DNA from: Phenylobacterium sp. SCN 70-31
Lineage (GTDB): Bacteria > Pseudomonadota > Alphaproteobacteria > Caulobacterales > Caulobacteraceae
Reading direction: 5' to 3'
Assembly (NCBI RefSeq): GCF_001724605.1
Contig: NZ_MEEX01000008.1
Coordinates: 1-64,000 of the forward strand
Length of the DNA stretch: 64,000 nt
Numbering within the stretch: the stretch's first letter is position 1; each line of letters opens with the position of its first letter. The position numbers and the translations under genes are program-made. This document shows, piece after piece, positions 50,650 to 59,820 of the stretch. The notes below the pieces were generated by a model, which was given only the letters and a program-made list of their open reading frames with translations, was not told where the DNA came from and did no database searches.

Positions 50650-51597
50650 TCAGCGGATCGCCACCGGATTGATCACGATCTGGACCGTCCCCTCGAACCG
50701 CGGCTGGCCCAGGACGAACAGGAATTCGGTGACGCCGTCGGCCGCCAGGGCGTTGGTGTCGATGGTCTCCAGCACGTGCACGCCCTTCTTGGCCAGCAGG
50801 GTCTGGTGGACGATGAAGGGGCGGTCGGGGTTCTCGAACGGGATCGCCTCCAGGGCGACGGTGTCGGCGCCGATGGCCACGACGCCCTGGTCGGCCAGCC
50901 AGATCGCGCCTTCCTCGCCCAGGCCCGGCTCGGTCGAGCGGAAGACGTCGCGGTCGCTCTCGGCCTTGGCCGCCATCCAGCCGGTGTGGAAGAGGACGAC
51001 GTCGCCCTTGCCCACCGTCACCTTCTGGGCGCGCATGGCCGCCTCGATCTCGGCGCGGTTGAACGCCTGGCCGGCGACCAGCGGCTTTCCGAAGTGCTTG
51101 ACCATGTCGATCAGGACGCCGCGCGTGACGATGGGCGGCACCCGGGCGAGGTCGAGGGCGAAGCCCTTGTCGGTGTTCACCTGCGAGGCGTGAACGCCAT
51201 TGTAGTAGCGGTGGTCGATGCCCAGGTGGCCCAGACCGTCCATCTGGCTGCCGATGCCCATGCTGGTGACGACGCGCTCGTCGTACGCCGTGACCTTGTT
51301 CGCGCCGACCGGCGGGGCCAGGGGAGCGGTCGGGCCGGGGATCCGTTCGACGGAATACGTCCGCTCGCCATAGGCCGGAGTGGAGACCCCGGTGGGGACT
51401 CCCAGGGCGTACACCTTGCCCGTGGTGACCAGGGCGGCGGCGCGCTTCACGCCCTCGGGCGACAGGTTGTTGACCGCCCCCAGGGTGTCGGCCGGGCCGT
51501 ACTTCGAGGGGTACCAGGTCTCGTGGGCCATCGCCCCGCCGCCGGTCAGCGCGGCCGCCAGAACCGTTCCCGCCGCGATCCATCCCGTTCGGCCCAT
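50650..51597 (-). CDS. secreted cyclase family protein (kynurenine formamidase-like)
   Basis: A 315-residue protein with a signal peptide (WIAAGTVLAAALTGGGAMA, then HETWYP). The body matches the putative cyclase (PF04199) family, with GSQMDGLGHLGID carrying the conserved metal His/Asp and GDVVLFHTGWMA, IGADTVALEAIP later. Family members hydrolyse N-formylkynurenine or lactams; the substrate here is unknown. The first in-frame ATG is 51595-51597; a GTG precedes it. Confidence 0.9.
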   Translation of the reverse strand: MGRTGWIAAGTVLAAALTGGGAMAHETWYPSKYGPADTLGAVNNLSPEGVKRAAALVTTGKVYALGVPTGVSTPAYGERTYSVERIPGPTAPLAPPVGANKVTAYDERVVTSMGIGSQMDGLGHLGIDHRYYNGVHASQVNTDKGFALDLARVPPIVTRGVLIDMVKHFGKPLVAGQAFNRAEIEAAMRAQKVTVGKGDVVLFHTGWMAAKAESDRDVFRSTEPGLGEEGAIWLADQGVVAIGADTVALEAIPFENPDRPFIVHQTLLAKKGVHVLETIDTNALAADGVTEFLFVLGQPRFEGTVQIVINPVAIR

Positions 51598-51748
51598 CAC
51601 GCCGCCTCCCTCGCCGTTGTTCGTTGTGGACGCCAGGGTGTCATGATCGCCCGTCGGGCGACAAGGCGGCGGCGCGGCGCCTTCCGAATTCCAGGGCCAA
51701 GAGCCAAAGACAGGAGAGAGGGCCGCCGCTCGCGCGGGAGGATCGGAC

Positions 51749-52231
51749 CTAGGCCTGCGTATCGGGCTGCGGCGCGGCGGGGGCGGTCTCGGTGAGGGGG
51801 CGGCCGCCGATGGGGCGGGGGACGCGACGGTCCAGGGCGCGGATCTCGGCGAAGGTCAGATGCGGATGGGTGCGCGCCAGCTCCCGCAGGCGGGTGACCC
51901 AGATCGGCGCATAGGCCACGGCCACCCCCACCGCGTCGCCCGCGAAATCGCTCCACGACGCCTGACGGCCCAGAGCGGCCTGGGCCAGCTCGCTCATCGC
52001 CCCCAGCAGGACCGCGACGACGGCCACTTCGCCGGCGCGCGAACGCGGCAGGGCGGTGAGCATCGCCAGGGTGACGCCATAGAACAGCAGCGCATGCGCC
52101 ACGTGGTCGGGGAACGGCAGGCCGAGGTCGCCGTAGCGGAACGGGCCGGTGAGCGCGATCACCGCCGCCACGCCGCCCACCGCGCCGCCCGCGCGCAGGC
52201 CTTGCATCATTCGGTGGGGCGTGAGGCGCAT
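51749..52231 (-). CDS. VanZ-like membrane protein
   Basis: A 160-residue membrane protein. Four hydrophobic stretches are visible: GGAVGGVAAVIALTGPF, HVAHALLFYGVTLAMLTAL, EVAVVAVLLGAMSELAQA and FAGDAVGVAVAYAPIWV. The D-x-x-x-H-x-x-x-F-x-G start (FPDHVAHALLFYG) and GAMSELAQ-x-x-x-G-RQASWSDFAGDAVG fit the VanZ-like family. Its function is unclear. ATG 52229-52231 is used; a GTG at 52264 extends it by 11 residues. Confidence 0.85.
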   Translation of the reverse strand: MRLTPHRMMQGLRAGGAVGGVAAVIALTGPFRYGDLGLPFPDHVAHALLFYGVTLAMLTALPRSRAGEVAVVAVLLGAMSELAQAALGRQASWSDFAGDAVGVAVAYAPIWVTRLRELARTHPHLTFAEIRALDRRVPRPIGGRPLTETAPAAPQPDTQA

Positions 52232-52303
52232 GGAATCCGGGGCGGCGGGGAGGAACGGCCCCACCCTGCCCGAACGTCGTGAAAGCCCGTTGAAGAGGCG
52301 TGG

Positions 52304-52978
52304 TTAGCGGGAGGTGACCGTGCGGCGGGACAGGCCCCGCACGCCCCCGACCGCGATGAGCGCCTGGCCGCCGAAGTAGAGCCCCCAGACCGCCAGACCC
52401 ATCGGCAGGATGTCGAGCGCCGGCCGGCCGGTGCGCAGGAAGATCAGCAGGTCCGAGACCACGAACATCAGGGCGCCGGCGGCGACCAGGGCGCGCGGCA
52501 GGCGGCTGAGCCATGCGGCGGCGGCCATCGCCGACAGGCCGAAGGCGTAGAGCGCCACGCCGGGCGCAAGCCCGCGGTCGGGCGGCAGAAGGAAGGAGAC
52601 GAGCGTGGTGAGCGCCACGATGGCCCCGGCGACGATCCAGTCCGCGCGGGCGAGGGCCGGCCGCCGATTGCGCGTGTATAGGGCGATGGCGACCACATGC
52701 CCCGCCAGGAAGGCGAAGGCGCCGACGATCAGGCCATGCGTCGCCAGCAGCACGTCGCCCAGGGCGCCGAAGGCCAGGACCGCCGCCAGCATCCAGCCAT
52801 CGCGGTTGCGCGCCTCGAGGCCCGCCCAGACCGCCAGCAGGGACACGCCAGCCCCCTTCCATGCCACCCCGACCGCGTCGGGCACGTCCGGCGACCACAG
52901 GCCGGCGGCGATCGCCACCGGGGCCAGGCCGTAGGTGATCCCGGCCGCGAGGGCGGCGAGGAGGACGATACGGCTCAT
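52304..52978 (-). CDS. lysoplasmalogenase (YhhN family)
   Basis: A 224-residue polytopic protein of about seven helices. KGAGVSLLAVWAGLEARNRD, FGALGDVLLATHGLIVGAFA, FLAGHVVAIALYTRNRR and SDLLIFLRTGRPALDILPM match the YhhN/TMEM86 family, which cleaves the vinyl-ether bond of lysoplasmalogen in animals. The bacterial role is less sure. ATG at 52976-52978 overlaps the nitroreductase stop by 4 bp, so the two genes are coupled. Confidence 0.88.
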   Translation of the reverse strand: MSRIVLLAALAAGITYGLAPVAIAAGLWSPDVPDAVGVAWKGAGVSLLAVWAGLEARNRDGWMLAAVLAFGALGDVLLATHGLIVGAFAFLAGHVVAIALYTRNRRPALARADWIVAGAIVALTTLVSFLLPPDRGLAPGVALYAFGLSAMAAAAWLSRLPRALVAAGALMFVVSDLLIFLRTGRPALDILPMGLAVWGLYFGGQALIAVGGVRGLSRRTVTSR

Positions 52979-53637
52979 TCCCAGCCCTTCAGGTCGCACC
53001 AGACGTCGAGCGGATCGCGGGTGGAGCGCCAGCCGTTGATGGGGTGGTCGGGATCGCGATAGCCCAGCGCCAGGCCGGAGAAGACCATATGATCCTCGGG
53101 CAGGCCGGTCGCCCGGGCCACCGACAGCGGGTATCGGGCCCAGAACTCCTGGGCGCAGGTGTCGAGGCCCCGCTCGACGGCCAGCAGCATCACCGTCTGC
53201 ATGTACATGCCCAGGTCCGACCACTGGGGCGGGCCCAGCTTGCGGTCCAGGCAGAAGAAGATCCCCACCGGCGCGCCGAAGAACTGGGCGTTGCGCGCGA
53301 ACCACCGCAGGCGGGCGGCCTTGTCCTCGCGCGGGACGCCGATGGAGGCGTAGAGTTGCTCCCCGTTCTCGAACCGGCGGGTGCGAAAGGGGTCCCATAG
53401 ATCGGGCGGATAGACGGCGTATTCCATGGGTTCGCCGGCGGGGTTCTGCGCCACGCCGGCCTTGAACGCCTCGAGCGGGGCGCCGGTGAGGGCGTAGACG
53501 CGCCAGGGCTGGAGGTTGCCGCCGGACGGCGCGCGGGCGGCCCGCTCCAGGATCTCGGCCACCACGGCCCTGGGCACCGGGTCGGGCTTGTAGGCGCGCA
53601 CCGAGATGCGATGTTCGACGGCGTCGGAAACGTTCAT
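52975..53637 (-). CDS. nitroreductase family protein
   Basis: A 220-residue FMN-dependent nitroreductase. RISVRAYKPDPVPRAVVAEI, ARAPSGGNLQPWRVYALTG and QEFWARYPLSVARATGLPED fit the family; the FMN-binding HRISVRAY start is clear. The substrate is a nitroaromatic or quinone in known members. The start ATG 53635-53637 is preferred to the longer frame. Coupled to the YhhN gene downstream by a 4-bp overlap. Confidence 0.92.
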   Translation of the reverse strand: MNVSDAVEHRISVRAYKPDPVPRAVVAEILERAARAPSGGNLQPWRVYALTGAPLEAFKAGVAQNPAGEPMEYAVYPPDLWDPFRTRRFENGEQLYASIGVPREDKAARLRWFARNAQFFGAPVGIFFCLDRKLGPPQWSDLGMYMQTVMLLAVERGLDTCAQEFWARYPLSVARATGLPEDHMVFSGLALGYRDPDHPINGWRSTRDPLDVWCDLKGWE

Positions 53638-53705
53638 GGGAAGCCTGTTGACCTTGGCCTTGCGAATCTCGGCTAGCATCTCAACGCTAGGTGAAGGCAA
53701 GCCAC

Positions 53706-54425
53706 GTGGGCAAACGCGGTAAATCGGGCGGGATCGCAGGCGCATTGGGCGCGGCGCTGAAGATCGTCGTGATCGCCGGCCTCGTCGTCTTCTTCATCGG
53801 CCCGGCGATCGCGGTCGCGGTCTATCGGTTCGTCCCACCGCCCGTCACCATCCTGATGATCCAGCGGGTCTTCGAGGGCCACGGGCTGGACCGCCGCTGG
53901 GTCGGCCTGGACGACATCTCGCCCAACCTGGTGCGCGCGGTGATCGCCGCCGAGGACGCCCGGTTCTGCGAGCACATGGGCTTCGACGTCGAGGCCATCG
54001 AGAAAGCCATGGCGGCCAATGCGTCGGGCAAGCGGCTGCGCGGCGGCTCCACCATCAGCCAACAGACCGCCAAGAACGTGTTCCTGTGGCCGCAGCGGGA
54101 CTGGGTGCGCAAGGGCCTGGAGACCTGGTTCACCGGCCTGATCGAGATCGGCTGGGGCAAGCGGCGGATCATGGAGGTGTACCTCAACACGATCGAGTTC
54201 GGACCCGGCGTCTACGGGGCCGAAGCCGCGGCCCGGAAGAACTTCGGCGTTCCGGCCAGCCAGCTCACCCCCACACAGGCGGCGCGGCTGGCGGCGATCC
54301 TGCCCAAGCCGCTGGGCTGGCGGGCGGCCAAGCCCGGACCCTATGTGCAGCGCCGCGCGGGCGCCATCAACCGCAACGCCCGCGTGGTCCGGAACGAGGG
54401 CCTGACCGCCTGCGTCCTAAAGTAA
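53706..54425 (+). CDS. mtgA: monofunctional biosynthetic peptidoglycan transglycosylase
   Basis: A 239-residue protein with an N-terminal membrane anchor ([20 protein letters not shown]). The glycosyltransferase-51 motifs are [16 protein letters not shown] (catalytic Glu), [17 protein letters not shown] and [20 protein letters not shown]. It polymerises lipid II into glycan strands. The start is set at GTG 53706, with AAGG seven bases upstream; GTG 53691 is also open. It is divergent from the nitroreductase gene. Confidence 0.93.
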   Translation: MGKRGKSGGIAGALGAALKIVVIAGLVVFFIGPAIAVAVYRFVPPPVTILMIQRVFEGHGLDRRWVGLDDISPNLVRAVIAAEDARFCEHMGFDVEAIEKAMAANASGKRLRGGSTISQQTAKNVFLWPQRDWVRKGLETWFTGLIEIGWGKRRIMEVYLNTIEFGPGVYGAEAAARKNFGVPASQLTPTQAARLAAILPKPLGWRAAKPGPYVQRRAGAINRNARVVRNEGLTACVLK

Positions 54426-54529
54426 GGGGCGTCCTCAAGTAACGGGCGCCACGAATATTTTGTCCGGAAGTCATCGATCATTAGGCCTGGACGGGCAGAA
54501 TGCCGGGACTGGAATTCGGAAACGCTCCC

Positions 54530-54682
54530 ATGTCGCGAGCTGGCCACCTGTCGAGATCCGGCCCGAGGGCCGCGCCGAAACTCGGCCTCGTCGCGCTCGC
54601 GGCGCTGGCCGCCGTGGTCCTCGCGCCCCGACCGGGCGGCGCCGACATCCCCACGCCGCCGGCGTTCGAGAACGCCCGGTAG
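54530..54682 (+). CDS. possible small secreted peptide
   Basis: A frame of 50 residues (MSRAGHLSRSGPRAAPKLGL and onward) with a hydrophobic stretch LGLVALAALAAVVLAPRPGG followed by ADIPTPPAFENAR, which looks like a signal peptide and a very short mature part. No good ribosome binding site precedes it. It lies in the 339-bp gap 54426-54764, where I see nothing else. It may be spurious. Confidence 0.3.
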   Translation: MSRAGHLSRSGPRAAPKLGLVALAALAAVVLAPRPGGADIPTPPAFENAR

Positions 54683-54764
54683 ACCTCAGGCAAACACCCG
54701 CCGACGGAACGCTGGACACGGGGATCGCGTTTTCCTGCACCCAACCGGTTGCAGAGGCATCTCC

Positions 54765-55193
54765 ATGAAAGTCGCCGACGTCATGACCGCCCAGGTGGTC
54801 ACCGCCACGCCCCGCTCCACCATCGCCGAGGTGGCGCGCACCATGGCTCAGATCGAGACCGGCGCCGTGCCAGTAACCGACGACGGCAAGGTGGTGGGCC
54901 TGATCACCGACCGCGACATCGTCCTGCGGGCGGTGGCCGAGGGCCTGCCGCTCAGCACGCCGGTCTCCGAGGTGATGACCGAAGACGTCGAGACCTGCCG
55001 CGAGGACGACAGCGTCGCCGACGCCGCGGGTAAGATGGGCGGGAAGCAGATCCGCCGGCTGGTGGTGCTGAACGACGGCGGCCGCCTGGCCGGGATCCTG
55101 TCGCTGGGCGATGTGGCCCAGGAGTACGGCGCCAAGCAGGTGGGCCGGACGCTCGAGGAGATCAGCGAGAGTCCGGCGGCGGCTCAGTCGTGA
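54765..55193 (+). CDS. CBS-domain protein
   Basis: A 142-residue protein of two CBS domains. VADVMTAQVVTATPRSTIAE and VVGLITDRDIVLRAVAEG form the first; VSEVMTEDVETCREDDSVAD with LVVLNDGGRLAGILSLGDVA the second. A CBS pair usually binds an adenosine nucleotide and regulates a partner. The protein is free-standing. Its 3' end overlaps the opposite-strand gene at 55162-55572 by 32 bp. Confidence 0.92.
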   Translation: MKVADVMTAQVVTATPRSTIAEVARTMAQIETGAVPVTDDGKVVGLITDRDIVLRAVAEGLPLSTPVSEVMTEDVETCREDDSVADAAGKMGGKQIRRLVVLNDGGRLAGILSLGDVAQEYGAKQVGRTLEEISESPAAAQS

Positions 55194-55572
55194 AGGCGGA
55201 GCAGGCTCGTGGACCCGCGCCATGGCGAAAGCCCCATGCCATCTGCTGGCGACAAATGAGGATTCGATCACCCACGCGACAGAAGGTTCCCGGATAGAGG
55301 TTCACACGCACCTCCCGGTCGCCGACATGCGATATGGCGAACGCCCTGGTCCCATACTCGGACGGAAGGGTGCCCAGCCGCAGAACCGAACCGTAGACCT
55401 CGGTCGTCGGGCCGACCGGCGTCGCTTCCCACAGAATGGCCATCAATATCGCGGCAAGAAGGAGGATGGCGAGCAGGAGCCTGCCGCCATGCGATTCCGA
55501 CTCCGGCAGAGCGGCCCGTCGAAATTCCCGCGCGACCTGGATGTCGCGACGACTTGGACCCATCTTCTTCAT
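55162..55572 (-). CDS. hypothetical membrane-anchored protein
   Basis: A 136-residue protein with one helix (LLLAILLLAAILMAILWEAT). The outside domain reads VYGSVLRLGTLPSEYGTRAF, then VRVNLYPGTFCRVGDRILIC, suggesting a small beta-barrel-like fold. I do not recognise the family with confidence. G+C is slightly lower than around it. The ATG at 55570-55572 reads MKKMGPSRRD, and the gene overlaps the CBS gene end to end by 32 bp. Confidence 0.62.
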   Translation of the reverse strand: MKKMGPSRRDIQVAREFRRAALPESESHGGRLLLAILLLAAILMAILWEATPVGPTTEVYGSVLRLGTLPSEYGTRAFAISHVGDREVRVNLYPGTFCRVGDRILICRQQMAWGFRHGAGPRACSAFTTEPPPDSR

Positions 55573-55693
55573 CGGCTGGAGACCTTAGGTCCATTCCGAC
55601 AGCGTCGCCATTCGACCCTTCGCCCGTTGATCCTGGAATGAGCGCCCCTCAAGCTCCTGCTTCAAGGAATAATCCGCCTCGAAAGGTCACCTT

Positions 55694-56818
55694 ATGCGTG
55701 TCGGCGTGCCGAGAGAGATCAAGCCGGACGAATATCGTGTCGGGCTGACGCCCACGGCGGTGCGCGAGTATGTGGGCCATGGGCACGAGGTGTTCGTGGA
55801 GACGGGGGCCGGCGTCGGGGCGGGCTACGGCGACGACCTCTATGCCCGCGCCGGGGCGAGTCTGCTGCCCGACGCCGCGACGGTGTTCGACGCGGCGCGG
55901 CTGATCGTGAAGGTCAAGGAGCCGCAGGCGCTGGAGTGGGCGCGGCTGACGAACGACCACATCCTCTTCACCTATCTGCACCTGGCGCCCGATCGGGCGC
56001 AGGCCGAAGGGCTGCTGGCGAGCGGCTGCGCCGCGATCGCCTACGAGACCGTGACCGACGCCGACGGCGGCCTGCCGCTGCTCGCGCCCATGTCCGAGGT
56101 GGCCGGGCGGCTCGCGGTGCTCTCGGCCGGCGAGACCCTGCTGAAGCACAACGGCGGCATGGGCCTGCTGATCTGCGGCGTGCCCGGATCGCCGCCGGCC
56201 CGGGTGCTGGTTCTGGGCGGCGGCGTGGTGGGCATGAACGCGGCGCGGATGGCCGCCGGCCTGGGCGCCGAGGTGGTGGTGGTCGAGCGCTCGATCCCGC
56301 GGATGCGCGAGCTGGACGACATGTTCCAGGGCCGCGTCGTCACCCGCTATTCCACCCGCGACGCGGTGGACGAGGAGATCCTGAAGGCCGACGTGGTGAT
56401 CGGCGCGGTGCTGACCGCGGGCGCCTCGGCGCCCAAGCTGGTGACGGCGGCGCACCTGCCCCGGATGAAGCCCGGCTCGGTGCTGGTGGACGTGTCCATC
56501 GACCAGGGCGGCTGTTTCGAGACCAGCCGGCCGACGACGCACAAGGACCCCACCTACGAGGTGGACGGCGTCGTCCACTACTGCGTCGCCAACATGCCGG
56601 GGGCCGCGCCGCGCACCTCGTCCGAGGCCCTGGTGCACGCCACCCTGCCGTTCGGCCTGCAGCTTGCGGACCGGGGCCTGGACGCCCTGAAGGCCGATAT
56701 CCACCTGGCCCGGGGCCTGAACGTGCTGGCCGGCGAGATCACCCATCCGGCCGTCGCCGAGGCCCTCGGCAAGCCGTTCAGCGACCCCTTCGGCGCCTGG
56801 GAGACCCCTGAAGGCTAG
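55694..56818 (+). CDS. ald: alanine dehydrogenase
   Basis: A 374-residue enzyme. VGVPREIKPDEYRVGLTP is the diagnostic N-terminus, the substrate Lys/His are in IVKVKEPQ and FTYLHLAPD, and the NAD domain has VLVLGGGVVGMNAARMAAGL. DVSIDQGGCFETSRPTTHKD is the conserved active-site segment. It interconverts L-alanine and pyruvate plus ammonia. The 128-bp gap after it contains a palindrome (CTCCTCCGCAGGGAGAGGAG near 56878) that could be a terminator or repeat. Confidence 0.95.
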   Translation: MRVGVPREIKPDEYRVGLTPTAVREYVGHGHEVFVETGAGVGAGYGDDLYARAGASLLPDAATVFDAARLIVKVKEPQALEWARLTNDHILFTYLHLAPDRAQAEGLLASGCAAIAYETVTDADGGLPLLAPMSEVAGRLAVLSAGETLLKHNGGMGLLICGVPGSPPARVLVLGGGVVGMNAARMAAGLGAEVVVVERSIPRMRELDDMFQGRVVTRYSTRDAVDEEILKADVVIGAVLTAGASAPKLVTAAHLPRMKPGSVLVDVSIDQGGCFETSRPTTHKDPTYEVDGVVHYCVANMPGAAPRTSSEALVHATLPFGLQLADRGLDALKADIHLARGLNVLAGEITHPAVAEALGKPFSDPFGAWETPEG

Positions 56819-56946
56819 GAGCTGTCAGGGACTTGTCGTGGCCTTTAGACATGCGCGGTGGTTGCGGCGCCGTTCCTGCTCCTCCGCAGGGAGAGGAGGG
56901 TGAGGCGACAATACCCTATTCTCACCCTTCGAGGCCCCAACAGCCT

Positions 56947-58605
56947 CTAGGTGTCCAGCCGCTTGCCCCGGGTCTCGGGCAGCAGCAGCAGGCAGACGAC
57001 CACCGAGATCGCCGTGAAGGCGAAGGGATACCAGAGGCCCGAATAGAGCTGGCCGGTCGCGGTCACGATGGCGAACGCCGTGAACGGCACGAAGCCGCCC
57101 ACCCAGCCGGTGCCGATGTGATAGGGCAACGACAGCGCCGTGTAGCGCACCTTGGTCGGGAACAGCTCCACCAGGCAGGCCGCGATGGGCCCGTAAAGCG
57201 CCGTGGCCGCGATCGTGAAGACCAGCAGCACGCCGAACGCCCCCAGCAGGTTCATGCGCTCGGGGTCCGCCTTTTCAGGATAGCCGGCGCTGGTGAGGGC
57301 CGCCTTGATCCGCGCCTCGACGCTGGCCTTCACGGCCTTGGACGCTTCCGGGGCGAGACCCGCGGCGCTGGCCGAGGGGATGGTCTGTTCGCCGACCCGG
57401 ACCAACGCCGCCTGGCCGGGCGCGCCGGCCTGGTTGGTGTAGGAGATGCCGGCGTTGGCCAGGGTGGACTTGGCGATGTCGCATGACGACAGGAAGCTGC
57501 CGCGCCCCACGGGATCGAACTGAAGCTTGCAGTCGGCCGGATCGGCGATGACCACCACCGGCGTCCGCGCCTCGGCCTCGGCCAGGGCCGGGTTCAGCGT
57601 CTGGGCGAGCAGGTGGAAGCCCGGGAAGTAGGCCACCAGCATGAGGGTCATGCCGAACAGCATCACCGTCTTGCGGCCCACGCGATCCGACAGCCAGCCG
57701 AAGAACACGTAGAGGAACGCGCTGGCGGCCACCGCGGCCAGCATCAGCAGGTTGATCGTCTCGGGCGGCGCGCGAAGGAACCGCTCCATGAAGGTCTGGA
57801 CGTAGAAGAACGCCGTGTACCAGACCGCCCCCTGGGCGAACATGATGGCCACCAGGGCGATCAGCACCAGCCTGAGGTTCGGCCATTCGCCGAAGGCTTC
57901 CTTGAACGGCGCCTTGCTCTGCTTGCCCTCGGCCTTCAGCCGCTCGAACTCGGGGCTCTCGGACAGCTTGAGGCGCATCCAGACCGAGATGGCCAGCAGC
58001 ACGCCCGAGAACAGGAACGGAATGCGCCAGCCCCAGGCCTCGAACGCCTCGGGTCCGACGGCCAGGCGCGAGAGGAGGATGACGATCAGGGCGCCGAACA
58101 GGCCGAAGGCCGCGGAACTCTGGATCCAGCTCGTGGCGAAGCCGCGGCGGTTCGACGGCGCGTGTTCGGCCACATAGATCGCGGCGCCGCCATACTCGCC
58201 GCCGAGCGCGAACCCCTGAAGGATGCGCATGAGGATCAGCAGGATCGGCCCGATCAGTCCGGCCTGGGTGTAGGAAGGCAGGAGGCCGATGGCCAGCGTG
58301 GCGCCGCCCATCAGCAGCACCGTGGCCAGGAACGCCCCCTTGCGGCCGGCCTGGTCGCCGATCCGGCCGAAGACCAGGGCGCCGAGCGGACGGAACAGGA
58401 AGCCCGCTCCGAACAGCGCCAGGGCGGCCGCAAGGGCCGCCGTTTCGGGGAGCCCCGTGAAGAACGTCCGGGAGATGACGCCGGTCAGGCTTCCGAAGAC
58501 GAAGAAGTCGTACCACTCGAAGGTCGTGCCGGCCGACGAAGCGGCGACCACGGTCTTGAGCGAAGCCGGCTTTTCGCCCGGCTGCCCGGCTTCGGCATCC
58601 GCCAT
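56947..58605 (-). CDS. MHS-family (ProP-like) MFS transporter with an extracytoplasmic insert
   Basis: A 552-residue MFS protein of the metabolite:H+ symporter branch. SAGTTFEWYDFFVFGSLTG at the N-terminus, GRIGDQAGRKGAF, GFALGGEYGGAAIYVAEHAP and GWLSDRVGRKTVMLFGM are family signatures. Between the seventh and later helices is a soluble insert of about 110 residues (roughly 335-450) with two Cys in PADCKLQF and SSCDIAKS. Typical members are about 430 residues, so this insert accounts for the extra length. Substrate is probably an organic acid or osmolyte. ATG at 58603-58605. Confidence 0.9.
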   Translation of the reverse strand: MADAEAGQPGEKPASLKTVVAASSAGTTFEWYDFFVFGSLTGVISRTFFTGLPETAALAAALALFGAGFLFRPLGALVFGRIGDQAGRKGAFLATVLLMGGATLAIGLLPSYTQAGLIGPILLILMRILQGFALGGEYGGAAIYVAEHAPSNRRGFATSWIQSSAAFGLFGALIVILLSRLAVGPEAFEAWGWRIPFLFSGVLLAISVWMRLKLSESPEFERLKAEGKQSKAPFKEAFGEWPNLRLVLIALVAIMFAQGAVWYTAFFYVQTFMERFLRAPPETINLLMLAAVAASAFLYVFFGWLSDRVGRKTVMLFGMTLMLVAYFPGFHLLAQTLNPALAEAEARTPVVVIADPADCKLQFDPVGRGSFLSSCDIAKSTLANAGISYTNQAGAPGQAALVRVGEQTIPSASAAGLAPEASKAVKASVEARIKAALTSAGYPEKADPERMNLLGAFGVLLVFTIAATALYGPIAACLVELFPTKVRYTALSLPYHIGTGWVGGFVPFTAFAIVTATGQLYSGLWYPFAFTAISVVVCLLLLPETRGKRLDT

Positions 58606-58748
58606 ACGGTGTGTTCCCTTCCCCAGAACGCGATCCCCAGAACGCGTTGTTCAGCCTGATCTATGGGCTGGCGGCCGGGTTGAGAAGCCTCCTTGGCGGC
58701 GCGGGGCCGGGCGTGAGCCCGCGAGGGGCCCAGCCCTCAGGCGAATGC

Positions 58749-59546
58749 TCAGGCGACGGGCAGCGCGCGACGCCGCCGCCGCAGGACCGAGCCGGTCCCG
58801 AAGAAACCGCCGATCATCAGGCCCCAGGTCGCCGGTTCCGGCACGGCCGCCGCGCCGATCACGCCGCCGACCGAGGCGCGGAAATCGCGCAGCTGGCGCG
58901 TAGAGCCCGAGCCGGTGATGGCCGCCACCTGGTTCAGACCCGTGAAGGCCAGGGCCAGGTCGCCGTCGAACAGGCGGTTCGCCGGAATGACGTCGGACGC
59001 CAGGGTCACCGTGCCGCCCGTCAGGGCGAAGGAGTCGGCGAGGCCGCCCGACGTGCCGCCCACCGACAGCCATCCGTGGGTGAACGTGCCGCTGAGCAGG
59101 ATTCCCCCCGTGCCGATCGTGTTCCCGTACGCGGTGATGGGAGTCAGCCCCGTGTACTTGAACTGGAACGATCCGTTCAGGTCGCTCTGGCGGATCGGCG
59201 CCCCGGCCGTGAGCTGGGAGGCGCCGCCGCTGGGGGCGCTCGCGTCGAACAGCAGCTGGGCGGTGAGGCCGTAGAGTCCGGCGTCGTTCAGGTTGAACAG
59301 GACGTCGATCCACTGGGCGGTGGCGCCCGCATAGGCCGATGCGGTGGGATTTACCGCCAGACTGCTGTTGGAGATCAGCCGGCCGGCGTTGGCGCCCGAG
59401 CCGTCCCAGGCGAATGTCTTACCGCCGCCCACCTGATTGAAGCTGGCCACCTGGACCAGCGTCGCGGCTTCGGCGCCCGAAGCGGCGGCGGAGACGCCGC
59501 CGGCCACGAGAGCGGCCGTAAAGGCCAAAGTCGAGAAACGCACCAT
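58749..59546 (-). CDS. PEP-CTERM sorting-domain protein
   Basis: A 265-residue secreted protein. A signal peptide (STLAFTAALVAGGVSAAASG) precedes a beta-rich body with many Gly/Ser/Thr (SFNQVGGGKTFAWDGSG, FQFKYTGLTPITAYGNTIGT). The C-terminus AAVPEPATWGLMIGGFFGTG followed by SVLRRRRRAL is a PEP-CTERM signal: motif, hydrophobic helix and basic end. The sorting enzyme exosortase would cleave it, but none is in the window. ATG 59544-59546. Confidence 0.92.
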   Translation of the reverse strand: MVRFSTLAFTAALVAGGVSAAASGAEAATLVQVASFNQVGGGKTFAWDGSGANAGRLISNSSLAVNPTASAYAGATAQWIDVLFNLNDAGLYGLTAQLLFDASAPSGGASQLTAGAPIRQSDLNGSFQFKYTGLTPITAYGNTIGTGGILLSGTFTHGWLSVGGTSGGLADSFALTGGTVTLASDVIPANRLFDGDLALAFTGLNQVAAITGSGSTRQLRDFRASVGGVIGAAAVPEPATWGLMIGGFFGTGSVLRRRRRALPVA

Positions 59547-59805
59547 CACAAATCCCTCTGTCCGCGGTCACAGACCGCCTTCGCCGACCTTGCCGGCCCG
59601 CGTCCGGCCAGGCGTGGCCAGGGCGACGGGGCGGAGGGTGGGCGACCTTGCCGGGGATTATCCGCGGTGGAGCCGGCGTAACAATCTGGCGTGACGGACA
59701 GGCCGCACCCCTAACTTTCGATCAGGTGTCGCGGCGCCGGACGATCGCGGATAGTGGTGAGGTCCGTGGGGACGTCAGTGGTGATGGGGGCGCGACAGGC
59801 CGCCC

Positions 59806-59810
59806 GGAGG
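59806..59810 (+). promoter_or_regulatory. Shine-Dalgarno supporting the TTG start of the sensor kinase
   Basis: GGAGG at 59806-59810 lies 10 bp before TTG 59821. An in-frame TGA at 59782-59784 excludes a longer frame, and no ATG or GTG occurs in frame before the first membrane helix, so TTG is the best start. Confidence 0.6.
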
Positions 59811-59820
59811 ACGCGGGACT

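Noticed and set aside
54481..54744. 87-codon minus-strand frame in the mtgA-CBS gap
   Set aside because: No ribosome binding site, no homology, and shadow-like composition. The plus-strand candidate at 54530 is only slightly better.
56860..56930. Palindrome-rich stretch between ald and the MHS gene
   Set aside because: It resembles common intergenic repeats, but I could not define both arms clearly enough to list it as an element or terminator.
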